From Bacteroidota bacterium (lineage in GTDB: Bacteria; Bacteroidota; Bacteroidia; Bacteroidales; JACABE01): a DNA stretch of 64,000 bases. Both the position numbers and the translations under genes were made by a program. Of this stretch, positions 28,797-37,096 are shown in pieces; position 1 is the first letter of the stretch, and each line of letters begins with the position of its first letter. Under the pieces are notes generated by a model, which was not told where the DNA came from, searched no databases, and saw only the letters and a list, made by a program, of their open reading frames with translations. The stretch lies in contig JAPLDQ010000043.1 in NCBI GenBank assembly GCA_026391675.1, positions 1 to 64,000 of the forward strand. The letters are read 5' to 3'.

Positions 28797-29708
28797 ATGT
28801 CTGAAATAGCAATATCGGCAAATAACTTAACTAAAAAATACGGAGAAATTACCGCTGTAAACGGCTTGAGTTTTGAGATTAAAAAAGCTGAGTTATTTGG
28901 TTTTATTGGTCCTGATGGAGCCGGAAAAACCACCTTATTCAGGATTTTAAGCACTTTATTGCTGCCGGATAGTGGTAATGCCACATTGGCAGGCTTTGAT
29001 GTAGTAAATGATTATAAAAAAATCAGAAATATCATTGGTTATATGCCAGGCAGGTTTTCGCTATATCAGGATTTATCAGTTGAAGAAAACCTTAAATTTT
29101 TCGCCACAATTTTTGGTACTACTATTAAAGAAAACTATGAACTTATTAAGGATATCTATATTCAGATTGAACCTTTTAAGACCCGTCCTGCCGGCAAGCT
29201 TTCGGGTGGGATGAAACAAAAACTTGCCCTTTGTTGCGCCCTTATTCATAAGCCTGAAGTATTGGTATTGGATGAGCCAACTACAGGTGTTGATGCTGTT
29301 TCGCGCAAAGAATTCTGGGAAATGTTGAAAAGACTGAAAGAAAGTGGTATTACTATCATAGTTTCAACACCATATATGGACGAAGCCGGTTTATGCGACA
29401 GAGTAAGCCTGATACAAGGCGGAAATATAATGTCAACAGATACGCCGGCCAATATTATCAAAGCTTTTAATAAAACGCTTTTTGCAGTAAAAAGCCATGA
29501 AATGTATCGCCTTATGCAGGATTTACATGAATGGGATGCAACTGAAACTACTTATCTTTTTGGTCAGCATATACATCTGACAATTCAAAAAGGCAATAAA
29601 TCAGAAATTGCTGCATTTTTAACAGATAAACAGCATAAAGAAGTTGAAATTCAGGAAATTGAGCCAAATATTGAAGATAGTTTTATGCGTTTAATGTCAA
29701 AACACTGA
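28797..29708 (+). CDS. ABC transporter ATP-binding protein, first of two in the efflux operon
   Basis: I prefer the ATG at 28797 (303 residues). An in-frame GTG at 28776 lies inside a repeat array. Walker A is GPDGAGKTT (38-46), the signature is LSGGMKQKLAL, and Walker B is VLVLDEPTTGVD. It resembles the N-terminal ATPase half of YbhF-like pumps, here a separate protein. It energises efflux with the second ATPase and the two ABC-2 permeases downstream, and the next gene starts 5 bases after its stop. Confidence 0.92.
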   Translation: MSEIAISANNLTKKYGEITAVNGLSFEIKKAELFGFIGPDGAGKTTLFRILSTLLLPDSGNATLAGFDVVNDYKKIRNIIGYMPGRFSLYQDLSVEENLKFFATIFGTTIKENYELIKDIYIQIEPFKTRPAGKLSGGMKQKLALCCALIHKPEVLVLDEPTTGVDAVSRKEFWEMLKRLKESGITIIVSTPYMDEAGLCDRVSLIQGGNIMSTDTPANIIKAFNKTLFAVKSHEMYRLMQDLHEWDATETTYLFGQHIHLTIQKGNKSEIAAFLTDKQHKEVEIQEIEPNIEDSFMRLMSKH

Positions 29709-29713
29709 AGATA

Positions 29714-30439
29714 ATGTCAGAGATAGTTATAAAAGTAAAAGATCTGGTAAAAAAGTTTGGCAATTTTGTTGCCAATGACCATCTGTGTTTTGAAGTGTAT
29801 AAAGGCGAAATTTTCGGATTTTTAGGTGCTAACGGAGCCGGTAAAACTACAGCGATTAAGATATTATGCGGTTTGTCAAAACCTACATCCGGTGAAATTA
29901 ATGTTGCAGGTTTTGATGCTTACCATGAAACAGAGAAAATTAAAAAAAGTATCGGTTATATGAGCCAGAAGTTTTCTTTGTATGAAGACTTAACCATTAC
30001 TGAAAATATCAGATTTTATGGTGGAATTTATGGCTTAAGTGCCAAAGAAATAAAATTAAGAACTGCTGATTTACTCGAAAAACTTAATCTTACTGAAGCA
30101 AAAGATAAGCTGATTAAAGATTTGCCATTGGGCTGGAGGCAAAAACTGGCATTTTCAGTAGCTATTTTACATCAGCCTAAGATAGTGTTTCTGGATGAAC
30201 CTACCGGTGGTGTTGATCCAATTACAAGGCGACAGTTCTGGAATATGATTTACGAAGCAGCACACAATGGAATTACCGTTTTTGTTACAACGCATTACAT
30301 GGACGAAGCTGAATACTGCAACAGGGTTTCGATAATGGTAGATGGCAAGATTGCTGCGCTTGATACGCCTGAAAATTTAATGAAAACATTTCAGGTCGAA
30401 AATATGGAAAAGGTATTTTTAAAACTGGCAAGAGGATGA
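29714..30439 (+). CDS. ABC transporter ATP-binding protein, second of two in the efflux operon
   Basis: The 241-residue protein has Walker A GANGAGKTT (38-46) and Walker B IVFLDEPTGGVD. The signature is the variant LPLGWRQKLAF in place of LSGGQ. This variant is usual for the second ATPase of YbhF-type pumps, so it is not evidence of decay. It starts 5 bases after the first ATPase gene, and the two probably form a heterodimer. Confidence 0.92.
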   Translation: MSEIVIKVKDLVKKFGNFVANDHLCFEVYKGEIFGFLGANGAGKTTAIKILCGLSKPTSGEINVAGFDAYHETEKIKKSIGYMSQKFSLYEDLTITENIRFYGGIYGLSAKEIKLRTADLLEKLNLTEAKDKLIKDLPLGWRQKLAFSVAILHQPKIVFLDEPTGGVDPITRRQFWNMIYEAAHNGITVFVTTHYMDEAEYCNRVSIMVDGKIAALDTPENLMKTFQVENMEKVFLKLARG

Positions 30440-30633
30440 AATGAGTTATGAGTTATAAGTTATGAATGTGTGATGCGGTATTACGATAATGCGATAATGT
30501 GAATTGATATTATTTTGTCATCCCGGTTAAGTGAGAGATATTATAAAAGAATCAATTAATATTTAAATTTAAATACAGAATTTATGAAACCAACGGTTTA
30601 CAGCCTAAAGTCTAACCTCCTAAACCCCTAAAA
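30440..30633 (+). repeat. Gap with short tandem-repeat arrays between ATPase and permease genes
   Basis: Directly after the stop there is a 7-base array at 30441-30468 (ATGAGTT, ATGAGTT, ATAAGTT, ATGAATG), then a looser run of ATTACGATA/ATGCGATA units. From 30604 to the permease start there is an array of CTAAAGT/CTAACCTC/CTAAACCC/CTAAAA units. No promoter or terminator is evident. Confidence 0.6.
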
Positions 30634-31740
30634 ATGAAACGATTTAAAGGCTTTGTTATAAAGGAATTTTATCATATTTTCAGGGATTACCGAACCATGG
30701 TGATACTGTTTGGGATGCCTTTTGTTCAGATACTGATTTTTGGCTTTGCTATAACCAACGAAATTAAAAATGCAGGAATTGCTATTTTAGATAATTCAAA
30801 AGATGCTGTTACTCAAAAAATTACAAATAAAATTTTATCGTCAGATTATTTTAAATTAGAGAAAAACCTTATCAATTACAGTGAAATAGAAGATAATTTT
30901 CGTAAAGGGAAAATAAAAGAAGTTATAGTTTTTGAACACGATTTTGCTAAAAAGCTGGAAAAAGAAAAAAAAGCCGGTATTCAGATTATAGCAGATGCTT
31001 CGGACCCCAATACAGCCAGCATGCTCAGTTCATATACACTTTCCATTATCAATAGCTATCAGCAGGAAATGATGAAATACCAGAAATTTCCAATGCAGAT
31101 TGAGCCTGAAGTAAAAATGTTGTATAATGAAGAACTAAAAGGCGTTTTTATGTTTGTTCCGGGAACCATCACAATCTTACTGATGTTAATTTCGGCTATG
31201 ATGACATCTATTTCAATTACCAGGGAAAAAGAGCTGGGAACCATGGAAGTCTTGCTGGTTTCACCTTTAAAACCCATGCAGATTATTATCGGAAAAGTTT
31301 TTCCATATATATTTATTGCCTTTAGCATCGCAATAATTATACTGTTAATGGGATTTACTGTATTTGGAATGCCGGTTCAGGGTAATCTTTTATTATTATT
31401 GGGCGAATGTTTGTTATTTATCATTATGGCTTTATCATTGGGAATATTTATTTCTACTTTATGCAAAACCCAGCAAATTGCTATGATGATTTCAATGTTT
31501 GCACTGATGTTACCTACAATATTACTATCTGGTTTCATTTTCCCGATTGAAAATATGCCTGTTCCTTTACAAATCCTGAGTAATATTGTGCCAACCCGGT
31601 GGTTTATTATAATTATTAAAGCAATTTTACTCAAAGGTGTCGGCATTGCCTACATCTGGAAGGAAACACTTGTGATTGCCGGGATGACAGTTATATTCAT
31701 AGGTTTAAGTATTAAAAAGTTTAAAGTCAGGTTAAGTTAA
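30634..31740 (+). CDS. ABC-2 type permease (efflux), first of two
   Basis: The 368-residue protein has one N-terminal membrane helix, a periplasmic domain of about 140 residues, and five C-terminal helices. It carries the family motif SITREKELGTMEVLLVSPLKP between helices. This is the ABC2_membrane_3/YbhS-YbhR layout. It pairs with the next gene to form the membrane part of the pump. Confidence 0.9.
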   Translation: MKRFKGFVIKEFYHIFRDYRTMVILFGMPFVQILIFGFAITNEIKNAGIAILDNSKDAVTQKITNKILSSDYFKLEKNLINYSEIEDNFRKGKIKEVIVFEHDFAKKLEKEKKAGIQIIADASDPNTASMLSSYTLSIINSYQQEMMKYQKFPMQIEPEVKMLYNEELKGVFMFVPGTITILLMLISAMMTSISITREKELGTMEVLLVSPLKPMQIIIGKVFPYIFIAFSIAIIILLMGFTVFGMPVQGNLLLLLGECLLFIIMALSLGIFISTLCKTQQIAMMISMFALMLPTILLSGFIFPIENMPVPLQILSNIVPTRWFIIIIKAILLKGVGIAYIWKETLVIAGMTVIFIGLSIKKFKVRLS

Positions 31741-31754
31741 TTGACGAAGAAAAA

Positions 31755-32864
31755 ATGAGAATCATATTATACCTGTTACAAAAAGAGTTTACACAGATAT
31801 TTCGCAACAAAACCATGTTGCCGATAATATTTGTAATGCCTCTCGTGCAATTACTCGTATTATCCTTTGCTGCAACATTTGAAATGAAGAATATTAAAAT
31901 AAATATCACAGATAATGATCATTCTTCAACTTCACGTGCATTAATCGGTAAATTTCAGGGTTCTGCTTTCTATACCATAGTAAATTATTCTGATGCTTAT
32001 AAAGTAGCCGAAAAAGACCTTAAGACCAACAAAGCCGATATGATACTGCAGCTTCCCTCAGGATTTGAACGTCAATTGCTTAAGGAAAACAAAGCCAAAC
32101 TTCAAATAACTATTAACGCCATTAATGGAAGTGCAGCCGGATTAATGAATGCTTATACATTTTCGATTATTAAAGATTTTAACCGGAATTTAATTATCGA
32201 AACCTATGGAACTGAAATGGAAATGCCTATTCAAAGTTCAACCTTATACTGGTTTAATCCGGAACTGAATTATAAAACATATATGGTTCCCGGTATTTTA
32301 GTGCTGCTGATTACAATAATTGCAATGTTTGTTTCATCAATGAATATAGTGCGTGAAAAAGAAATAGGTACCATTGAGCAAATAAACGTTACACCTATTC
32401 ATAAATACCAGTTTATTGCAGGTAAACTCTTTCCTTTCTGGATTATTGCCATGTTTGAACTGGCTTTCGGTTTATTAATGGCTAAAATAATATTTTCATT
32501 ACCAATATTAGGAAATTTAGGTGTAATATTCAGTGTTGCAAGTATTTATATTCTTGCTGTTCTGGGTATAGGATTATTTGTATCAACAATCAGCAATACC
32601 CAGCAACAGGCCATGTTTATTGCATGGTTTTTTATGCTTGTTTTTATTATGATGAGTGGTTTGTTTACTCCTGTAGAAAGTATGCCTCAGTGGGCACAAC
32701 AATTTAATATTATCAATCCGGTAGCATATTTTATAAAAGTGATGCGTATGGTACTGCTTAAAGGCTCAGGTTTCGCTGATATTTTAATTCAAATAGTTTC
32801 GCTTTTTATTTATGCTATTCTTGCTTTATCTTTAGCAGTGGGCTTGTACAGAAAAAAGAATTAA
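31755..32864 (+). CDS. ABC-2 type permease (efflux), second of two
   Basis: The 369-residue protein has the same topology as its neighbour, with MNIVREKEIGTIEQINVTPI as the cytoplasmic motif. It starts 14 bases after the previous stop and closes the operon, which ends at the two-way terminator at 32902. Together with TolC, the HlyD-like adaptor and the two ATPases it completes a tripartite drug or metabolite exporter. Confidence 0.9.
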   Translation: MRIILYLLQKEFTQIFRNKTMLPIIFVMPLVQLLVLSFAATFEMKNIKINITDNDHSSTSRALIGKFQGSAFYTIVNYSDAYKVAEKDLKTNKADMILQLPSGFERQLLKENKAKLQITINAINGSAAGLMNAYTFSIIKDFNRNLIIETYGTEMEMPIQSSTLYWFNPELNYKTYMVPGILVLLITIIAMFVSSMNIVREKEIGTIEQINVTPIHKYQFIAGKLFPFWIIAMFELAFGLLMAKIIFSLPILGNLGVIFSVASIYILAVLGIGLFVSTISNTQQQAMFIAWFFMLVFIMMSGLFTPVESMPQWAQQFNIINPVAYFIKVMRMVLLKGSGFADILIQIVSLFIYAILALSLAVGLYRKKN

Positions 32865-32901
32865 TAATAAATATTATTAAACGAAGTAAATCATAAAAAC
32901 A

Positions 32902-32934
32902 AAAAGGCTGGTATCTTTAGAATACCAGCCTTTT
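32902..32934. terminator. Two-way terminator between efflux operon and T9SS paralogue
   Basis: A perfect 13-base-pair stem has arms AAAAGGCTGGTAT and ATACCAGCCTTTT with a 7-base loop, between convergent genes. A and T tails on both sides suit both strands. The stem is nearly the same as the one at 34978. Confidence 0.88.
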
Positions 32935-32952
32935 ATTTATTTGGAAATAAAA

Positions 32953-34872
32953 TTAACGTTTTACAACGATTAATTTATCGGTAAGCTGAGCACTTGGTGT
33001 TTTGAGTGTATAGAAATAAGTACCGCTTGTAAAGCCTGTTAAATCTAAATCAAAGCCGTAATTACCTTTGGATTGTATACCTCTGTTGATATTTTTCACA
33101 ACTCTGCCAGTAATATCAGTAATGATAATGCTTACATTTTCATTCTTTTTCAATTCATAGGCAATTCTGGTAGATGTATTTGCCGGATTAGGCATACAAC
33201 TAAATAAATTGGCAGATCTTTCGATTTCATTAATACCCACTTGATTACTCCAATGATAATATTGATTAAAAATAGTACGAATCATAACAGCTGACATATT
33301 TACAGCTCCACCATACCAAACATACCATGCGTTATTCGTTGGATCATAATATAAAGATGTTTGTCCGTATTGTGCACAGGTATTATCTGTTGCTATTTTA
33401 ACTGTATCAGAACCACCATCAATCTGAAGACCTACAAGGTAAAGAGAGTCTGGTTGCATTAAATAAGGTGTAGAAAATGGTAAAGAAATTGCCGGTGGAT
33501 TTGCACCTGTTGCAGTAGGAATATCTGTTGCAGACAAATAATAATTAGTTGATTGAGCTACTATGGTTCTGTCACCGGTTACACTGTATAAATATATAAG
33601 TCCTTTAACTTTGGAACCAATTTTGGTATCCTTACTTACAACAAACTGAACACCATATGCCAACCTGTTTGTATCTACCTCATATTTTACAGTCGGATTA
33701 AATGGAACAACTGAACCGCTGGTTACCGAACGCCATTGTGATCCGCTGTAAGAGTTATTATCCCTTGAATACATACAAGTATCACATACTATTTTTATGG
33801 CTACAGTATCTCTTGAAATTCGTGGAATTGAATCGGTTGAAATATAGGATGTAACTTTATAAGTTCCCAGTGTTTTACCTGGTGTGAAAAAATAATTTGT
33901 ATTCCACATCCAGGTTGGTGATGAAGTCTTTCTGACAATACTGTACCCAGGTGCTAAATTAGTATCTATACTAACAGAATCAGCGCCTGTAGTCAGATCA
34001 ACACCATGCAATTTGGTATGTTTTTGAGGTAAACCTCCGATATTTGTTATTTCAGCATCGTAATATACCGGAATTCCTAATCCTGAAGGAATTTGAGTAT
34101 ATAAATTTTGTAGTGTTACTCTATCTACCTGTAATTGATTTGGTAAGGGTTCAAATAATTCAACATCATCAACTGCCCATCCGTAACCACCTCCATATTG
34201 TGATCCGCTTGAAGTTGAAGCAGGAGCATACCATCTGAATCTTATCCATAACTGTGGTTTATTTGCAGCATATTGAGAAATGTTTATTTGTTTAAATCCA
34301 TATACATAGGAATTTGTTGAAGCAGAACCTCTGATATTAATAGTGTTCCAGTTAACATTATCGCTGCTGATTTCAAGTAAAGCAGAGTCAGCATTAAATG
34401 GCTTGTATAATTGATAAAACTTAATACTTACAGAATTATAACCAGATGTGTTGATAGCAACAGCATTGGTTAAAGTGGAATTTGAAATGCCATAAGTTTG
34501 TGCTATCAGGTTGGTAATCCCATCAAAATATGCCATACCCTGCATAGGAGTATTTGATTTCATGTATAAATCCGGATGTACATAAGCTTTAAATGTTGAT
34601 GAAAATGCTGTTGTATCAGCTATCCATTCCCAGGTATTTAAAATATTCGCATCCTGACCGATTTTTGCAGCAACCCACTGACTGGGATTATTAAAATTAG
34701 ATGACCAGATTGTAACTTTTGAGTTTGAGGTTACGTTCTTTTTTAGATATTGATCAAGATTTTGGTTATCATCCTGACCTTGGCTAACAGCTAAAGGTAT
34801 AATATTTGTTTGCCCAAAACTAATAGTACCACTTATTACAAGTAATACAATAAAAGATAAAATTTTTCTCAT
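32953..34872 (-). CDS. T9SS-secreted protein with jelly-roll and CxxCxYSRDNN domains, paralogue 1 (639 aa)
   Basis: The signal peptide is MRKILSFIVLLVISGTISFGQ. Residues about 45-245 are a jelly-roll module of the 'choice-of-anchor' type ending in GGYGWAVDDVELFEP. A CARDB-like module follows (about 245-355). At about 362 the motif CDTCMYSRDNN opens an unnamed beta domain (about 362-550). The last 85 residues (LFSCMPNPANTSTRI...TSGTYFYTL) are a type A T9SS sorting domain. It is secreted across the outer membrane and probably surface-attached. Function is unknown. It is very similar throughout to the next gene and shares its last three domains with the third. Confidence 0.85.
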   Translation of the reverse strand: MRKILSFIVLLVISGTISFGQTNIIPLAVSQGQDDNQNLDQYLKKNVTSNSKVTIWSSNFNNPSQWVAAKIGQDANILNTWEWIADTTAFSSTFKAYVHPDLYMKSNTPMQGMAYFDGITNLIAQTYGISNSTLTNAVAINTSGYNSVSIKFYQLYKPFNADSALLEISSDNVNWNTINIRGSASTNSYVYGFKQINISQYAANKPQLWIRFRWYAPASTSSGSQYGGGYGWAVDDVELFEPLPNQLQVDRVTLQNLYTQIPSGLGIPVYYDAEITNIGGLPQKHTKLHGVDLTTGADSVSIDTNLAPGYSIVRKTSSPTWMWNTNYFFTPGKTLGTYKVTSYISTDSIPRISRDTVAIKIVCDTCMYSRDNNSYSGSQWRSVTSGSVVPFNPTVKYEVDTNRLAYGVQFVVSKDTKIGSKVKGLIYLYSVTGDRTIVAQSTNYYLSATDIPTATGANPPAISLPFSTPYLMQPDSLYLVGLQIDGGSDTVKIATDNTCAQYGQTSLYYDPTNNAWYVWYGGAVNMSAVMIRTIFNQYYHWSNQVGINEIERSANLFSCMPNPANTSTRIAYELKKNENVSIIITDITGRVVKNINRGIQSKGNYGFDLDLTGFTSGTYFYTLKTPSAQLTDKLIVVKR

Positions 34873-34977
34873 TTTAAATTAAGTTAAATTAAACAATATT
34901 TTTTGATTGATAAAAGTAATACATTTTTTTAGCTAAAACAATATTTTATTTAAAATTTTATTAAAATAATGAAAATA

Positions 34978-35010
34978 AAAAGGCTGGTATGTATAACATA
35001 CCAGCCTTTT
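34978..35010 (-). terminator. Terminator after T9SS paralogue 2
   Basis: A perfect 14-base-pair stem has arms AAAAGGCTGGTATG and CATACCAGCCTTTT and loop TATAA, 20 bases beyond the stop at 35031. The stem repeats that of the terminator at 32902 with a different loop. Confidence 0.88.
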
Positions 35011-35030
35011 ATTATTTATATTTAAGAGAA

Positions 35031-36938
35031 TTAACGTCTTACAACAATTAATTTATCTGTTGCCTTAGCAGTTGGGGTTTTTAAAGTATAGAAATAAGTA
35101 CCGCTTGTTAAGCTGGTTACATCAATATCTAAAGTATAATTACCTTTAGTTTGCATACCCTGGTTGATATTTTTAACAACTCTGCCTGTAATATCAGTAA
35201 TGATTATATTTACATTTTCGTTCTTTTTCAACTCATAAGCAATTTGAGTAAAAGTATTAGCCGGGTTAGGCATGCAAGAGAATAAGCTAACTGAATTTTG
35301 AACTTCATTAATTCCTACTGCATCCCAATGGAAATTCTGATTGAATACTCCACGTATCATAACAGCTGGAACATTGCCCGGAGCCCAAAGATACCACATA
35401 TTTGCTGTTGGGTCAAAGTATAATGAAGTTTGTTCGTATTGAGGAATACCTGTATTATCCAATGCCATTTTTACAGTATCAGTGCCACCATAAACCTGAA
35501 TACCTATCCAGTAAGTAGAGTCCTTTTGCAATGTATAACCATTTGTAAATGCAAGATTGATAGCAGGTGGATTTACCATTGGAGCAGTTGTTGGGATTTT
35601 ATCAGCTGTGATATAATAGTTGTTAGATTGAGCAACAATAGTTCTTGAAGCAGATCCGGCAAAATATTTGTATAAAACGGCTCTGATTTTTGAATTAACT
35701 TTTGTAGCAATATTTACAACACAATTAACACCGTACATCATTCTGTCAGCATTTACCAAAGTTCTGTTAACAGCAGTATATGGGTCGCAGGTTGTTCCTG
35801 TAGTTTCTGCCCATCTTGAGCCAACATAAGTATTATTGTCTCTTGAGTATTTACATGTATCGCAAACAATTTTAATATCAAAAGTATCCTGTGCTAAAAC
35901 AAAAGGAAGAGAATCTGTTGAAATATAGGAAAATACTTTATATGTACCAATAGTATGATTCATTGGGAAGAAAAGGTAATTATAAATTGACCAACCTGTA
36001 ATACTTGTACCAGGATTAATGGTAGTATCAATGCTAATTGAATCAGCATGTGTGGTTAACTCAACACCATGTAATTTTAAATGAGTTTGGGTTTTAGCTC
36101 CAAGATTTGTAAAATCTGCATCATAATACATAGGTCTGCCAATTCCGTTTGGTATTTCTGTATATCCATCATACATCGTAGCTCTGTCAACTATAATGTT
36201 ATTATTAGCCGGTTCAAAAACTTCAACATCATCTAAAGCCCAACCGTAACCGCCACTATATGCAGGATTACCACTAACTGTAGCAGGTGCATAAAATCTG
36301 AATCTAACCCAAAGATTTGTTTTGTTTGCAGCCCATGGTGTAATATTTATTTCTTTCCATCCACGGGTAAGTGTATTAACTGCAACAGTAGGATTAACGT
36401 CAATAGAATGCCAGTTAGATCCATCACTGCTTATTTCTAAAAGGGTAGAATCCTGATTGAAAGCAGCATACATTTGATAAAATTTAATACTTACTGCCAT
36501 TTTGCCTGTAGTGTTGATTGCTACTGCGTTAGTTAATGTTGAATTGGAAATTCCATAATTAGATCCAGCCAGATTAGTAATTGCATCAAAATAAAACAGA
36601 CCCTGAGCTGGTGTATTTGAACGTACACCTTTACCCATATAAGAAACCCAGGTAGATGAAAATGAATTTGTATCAGCTATCCATTGCCATGTATTTGTAA
36701 TATTAGCACTCTGATCAGATAATTTTGCAGCTACCCATTGACTGGCTGTTGCCATATTTGATAACCATATAGTAGCTTTTGAGTTAGTTACTACATTTTT
36801 ATTAAAATATTGTTCAAGCCCTTGATATTCTCCTTCTTGAAATTGACGAATAGTTGTGGGTTTTACATTTACAGTTTGCCCAAAACTTAATGTACCACTT
36901 ATAGCAAGTAATACAATAAAAGATAAAAATTTTTTCAT
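35031..36938 (-). CDS. T9SS-secreted protein with jelly-roll and CxxCxYSRDNN domains, paralogue 2 (635 aa)
   Basis: The signal peptide is MKKFLSFIVLLAISGTLSFGQ. Domain order is as in paralogue 1: jelly roll ending GGYGWALDDVEVFEP, CARDB-like module, the CDTCKYSRDNN domain from about residue 358, and a type A sorting domain (LFSCMPNPANTFTQI). Both genes are followed by the same terminator stem, and the gaps on either side of this gene are equal (158 bases). This points to tandem duplication of a whole gene-plus-terminator unit. It has its own promoter at 36979. Function is unknown. Confidence 0.85.
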   Translation of the reverse strand: MKKFLSFIVLLAISGTLSFGQTVNVKPTTIRQFQEGEYQGLEQYFNKNVVTNSKATIWLSNMATASQWVAAKLSDQSANITNTWQWIADTNSFSSTWVSYMGKGVRSNTPAQGLFYFDAITNLAGSNYGISNSTLTNAVAINTTGKMAVSIKFYQMYAAFNQDSTLLEISSDGSNWHSIDVNPTVAVNTLTRGWKEINITPWAANKTNLWVRFRFYAPATVSGNPAYSGGYGWALDDVEVFEPANNNIIVDRATMYDGYTEIPNGIGRPMYYDADFTNLGAKTQTHLKLHGVELTTHADSISIDTTINPGTSITGWSIYNYLFFPMNHTIGTYKVFSYISTDSLPFVLAQDTFDIKIVCDTCKYSRDNNTYVGSRWAETTGTTCDPYTAVNRTLVNADRMMYGVNCVVNIATKVNSKIRAVLYKYFAGSASRTIVAQSNNYYITADKIPTTAPMVNPPAINLAFTNGYTLQKDSTYWIGIQVYGGTDTVKMALDNTGIPQYEQTSLYFDPTANMWYLWAPGNVPAVMIRGVFNQNFHWDAVGINEVQNSVSLFSCMPNPANTFTQIAYELKKNENVNIIITDITGRVVKNINQGMQTKGNYTLDIDVTSLTSGTYFYTLKTPTAKATDKLIVVRR

Positions 36939-36978
36939 TTTTTTTATAAGGTTAAATTAAACATTTTTTTTAGGTTGA

Positions 36979-37008
36979 CAAAAGTAATACTAATTTATTC
37001 AATAGCAA
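36979..37008 (-). promoter_or_regulatory. Promoter of T9SS paralogue 2
   Basis: On the reverse strand a -7 TACTTTTG (36986-36979) and a -33 TTG (37008-37006) are 19 bases apart. The same block upstream of paralogue 1 (34911-34918) reads TACTTTTA, one mismatch from consensus. A GTTAAATTAAAC stretch between promoter and start is shared by both genes. Confidence 0.5.
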
Positions 37009-37042
37009 TAAAATTTGACAAAATTAAAGTTAAAATTTATTG

Positions 37043-37077
37043 AAAAAGGCTGACAATTAAAACTATCAGCCTTTTTT
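37043..37077 (-). terminator. Terminator after T9SS paralogue 3
   Basis: An 11-base-pair stem has arms AAAAAGGCTGA and TCAGCCTTTTT with a 12-base loop, 20 bases beyond the stop at 37097. The GGCTG core is shared with the terminators of the other two paralogues. Confidence 0.85.
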
Positions 37078-37096
37078 AAACAGTTTATTTTAATTA

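Noticed and set aside
30118-30160. Degenerate ABC signature LPLGWRQ as a sign of an inactive ATPase
   Set aside because: This variant is normal in the second ATPase of YbhF-like pumps, and Walker A and B are intact.
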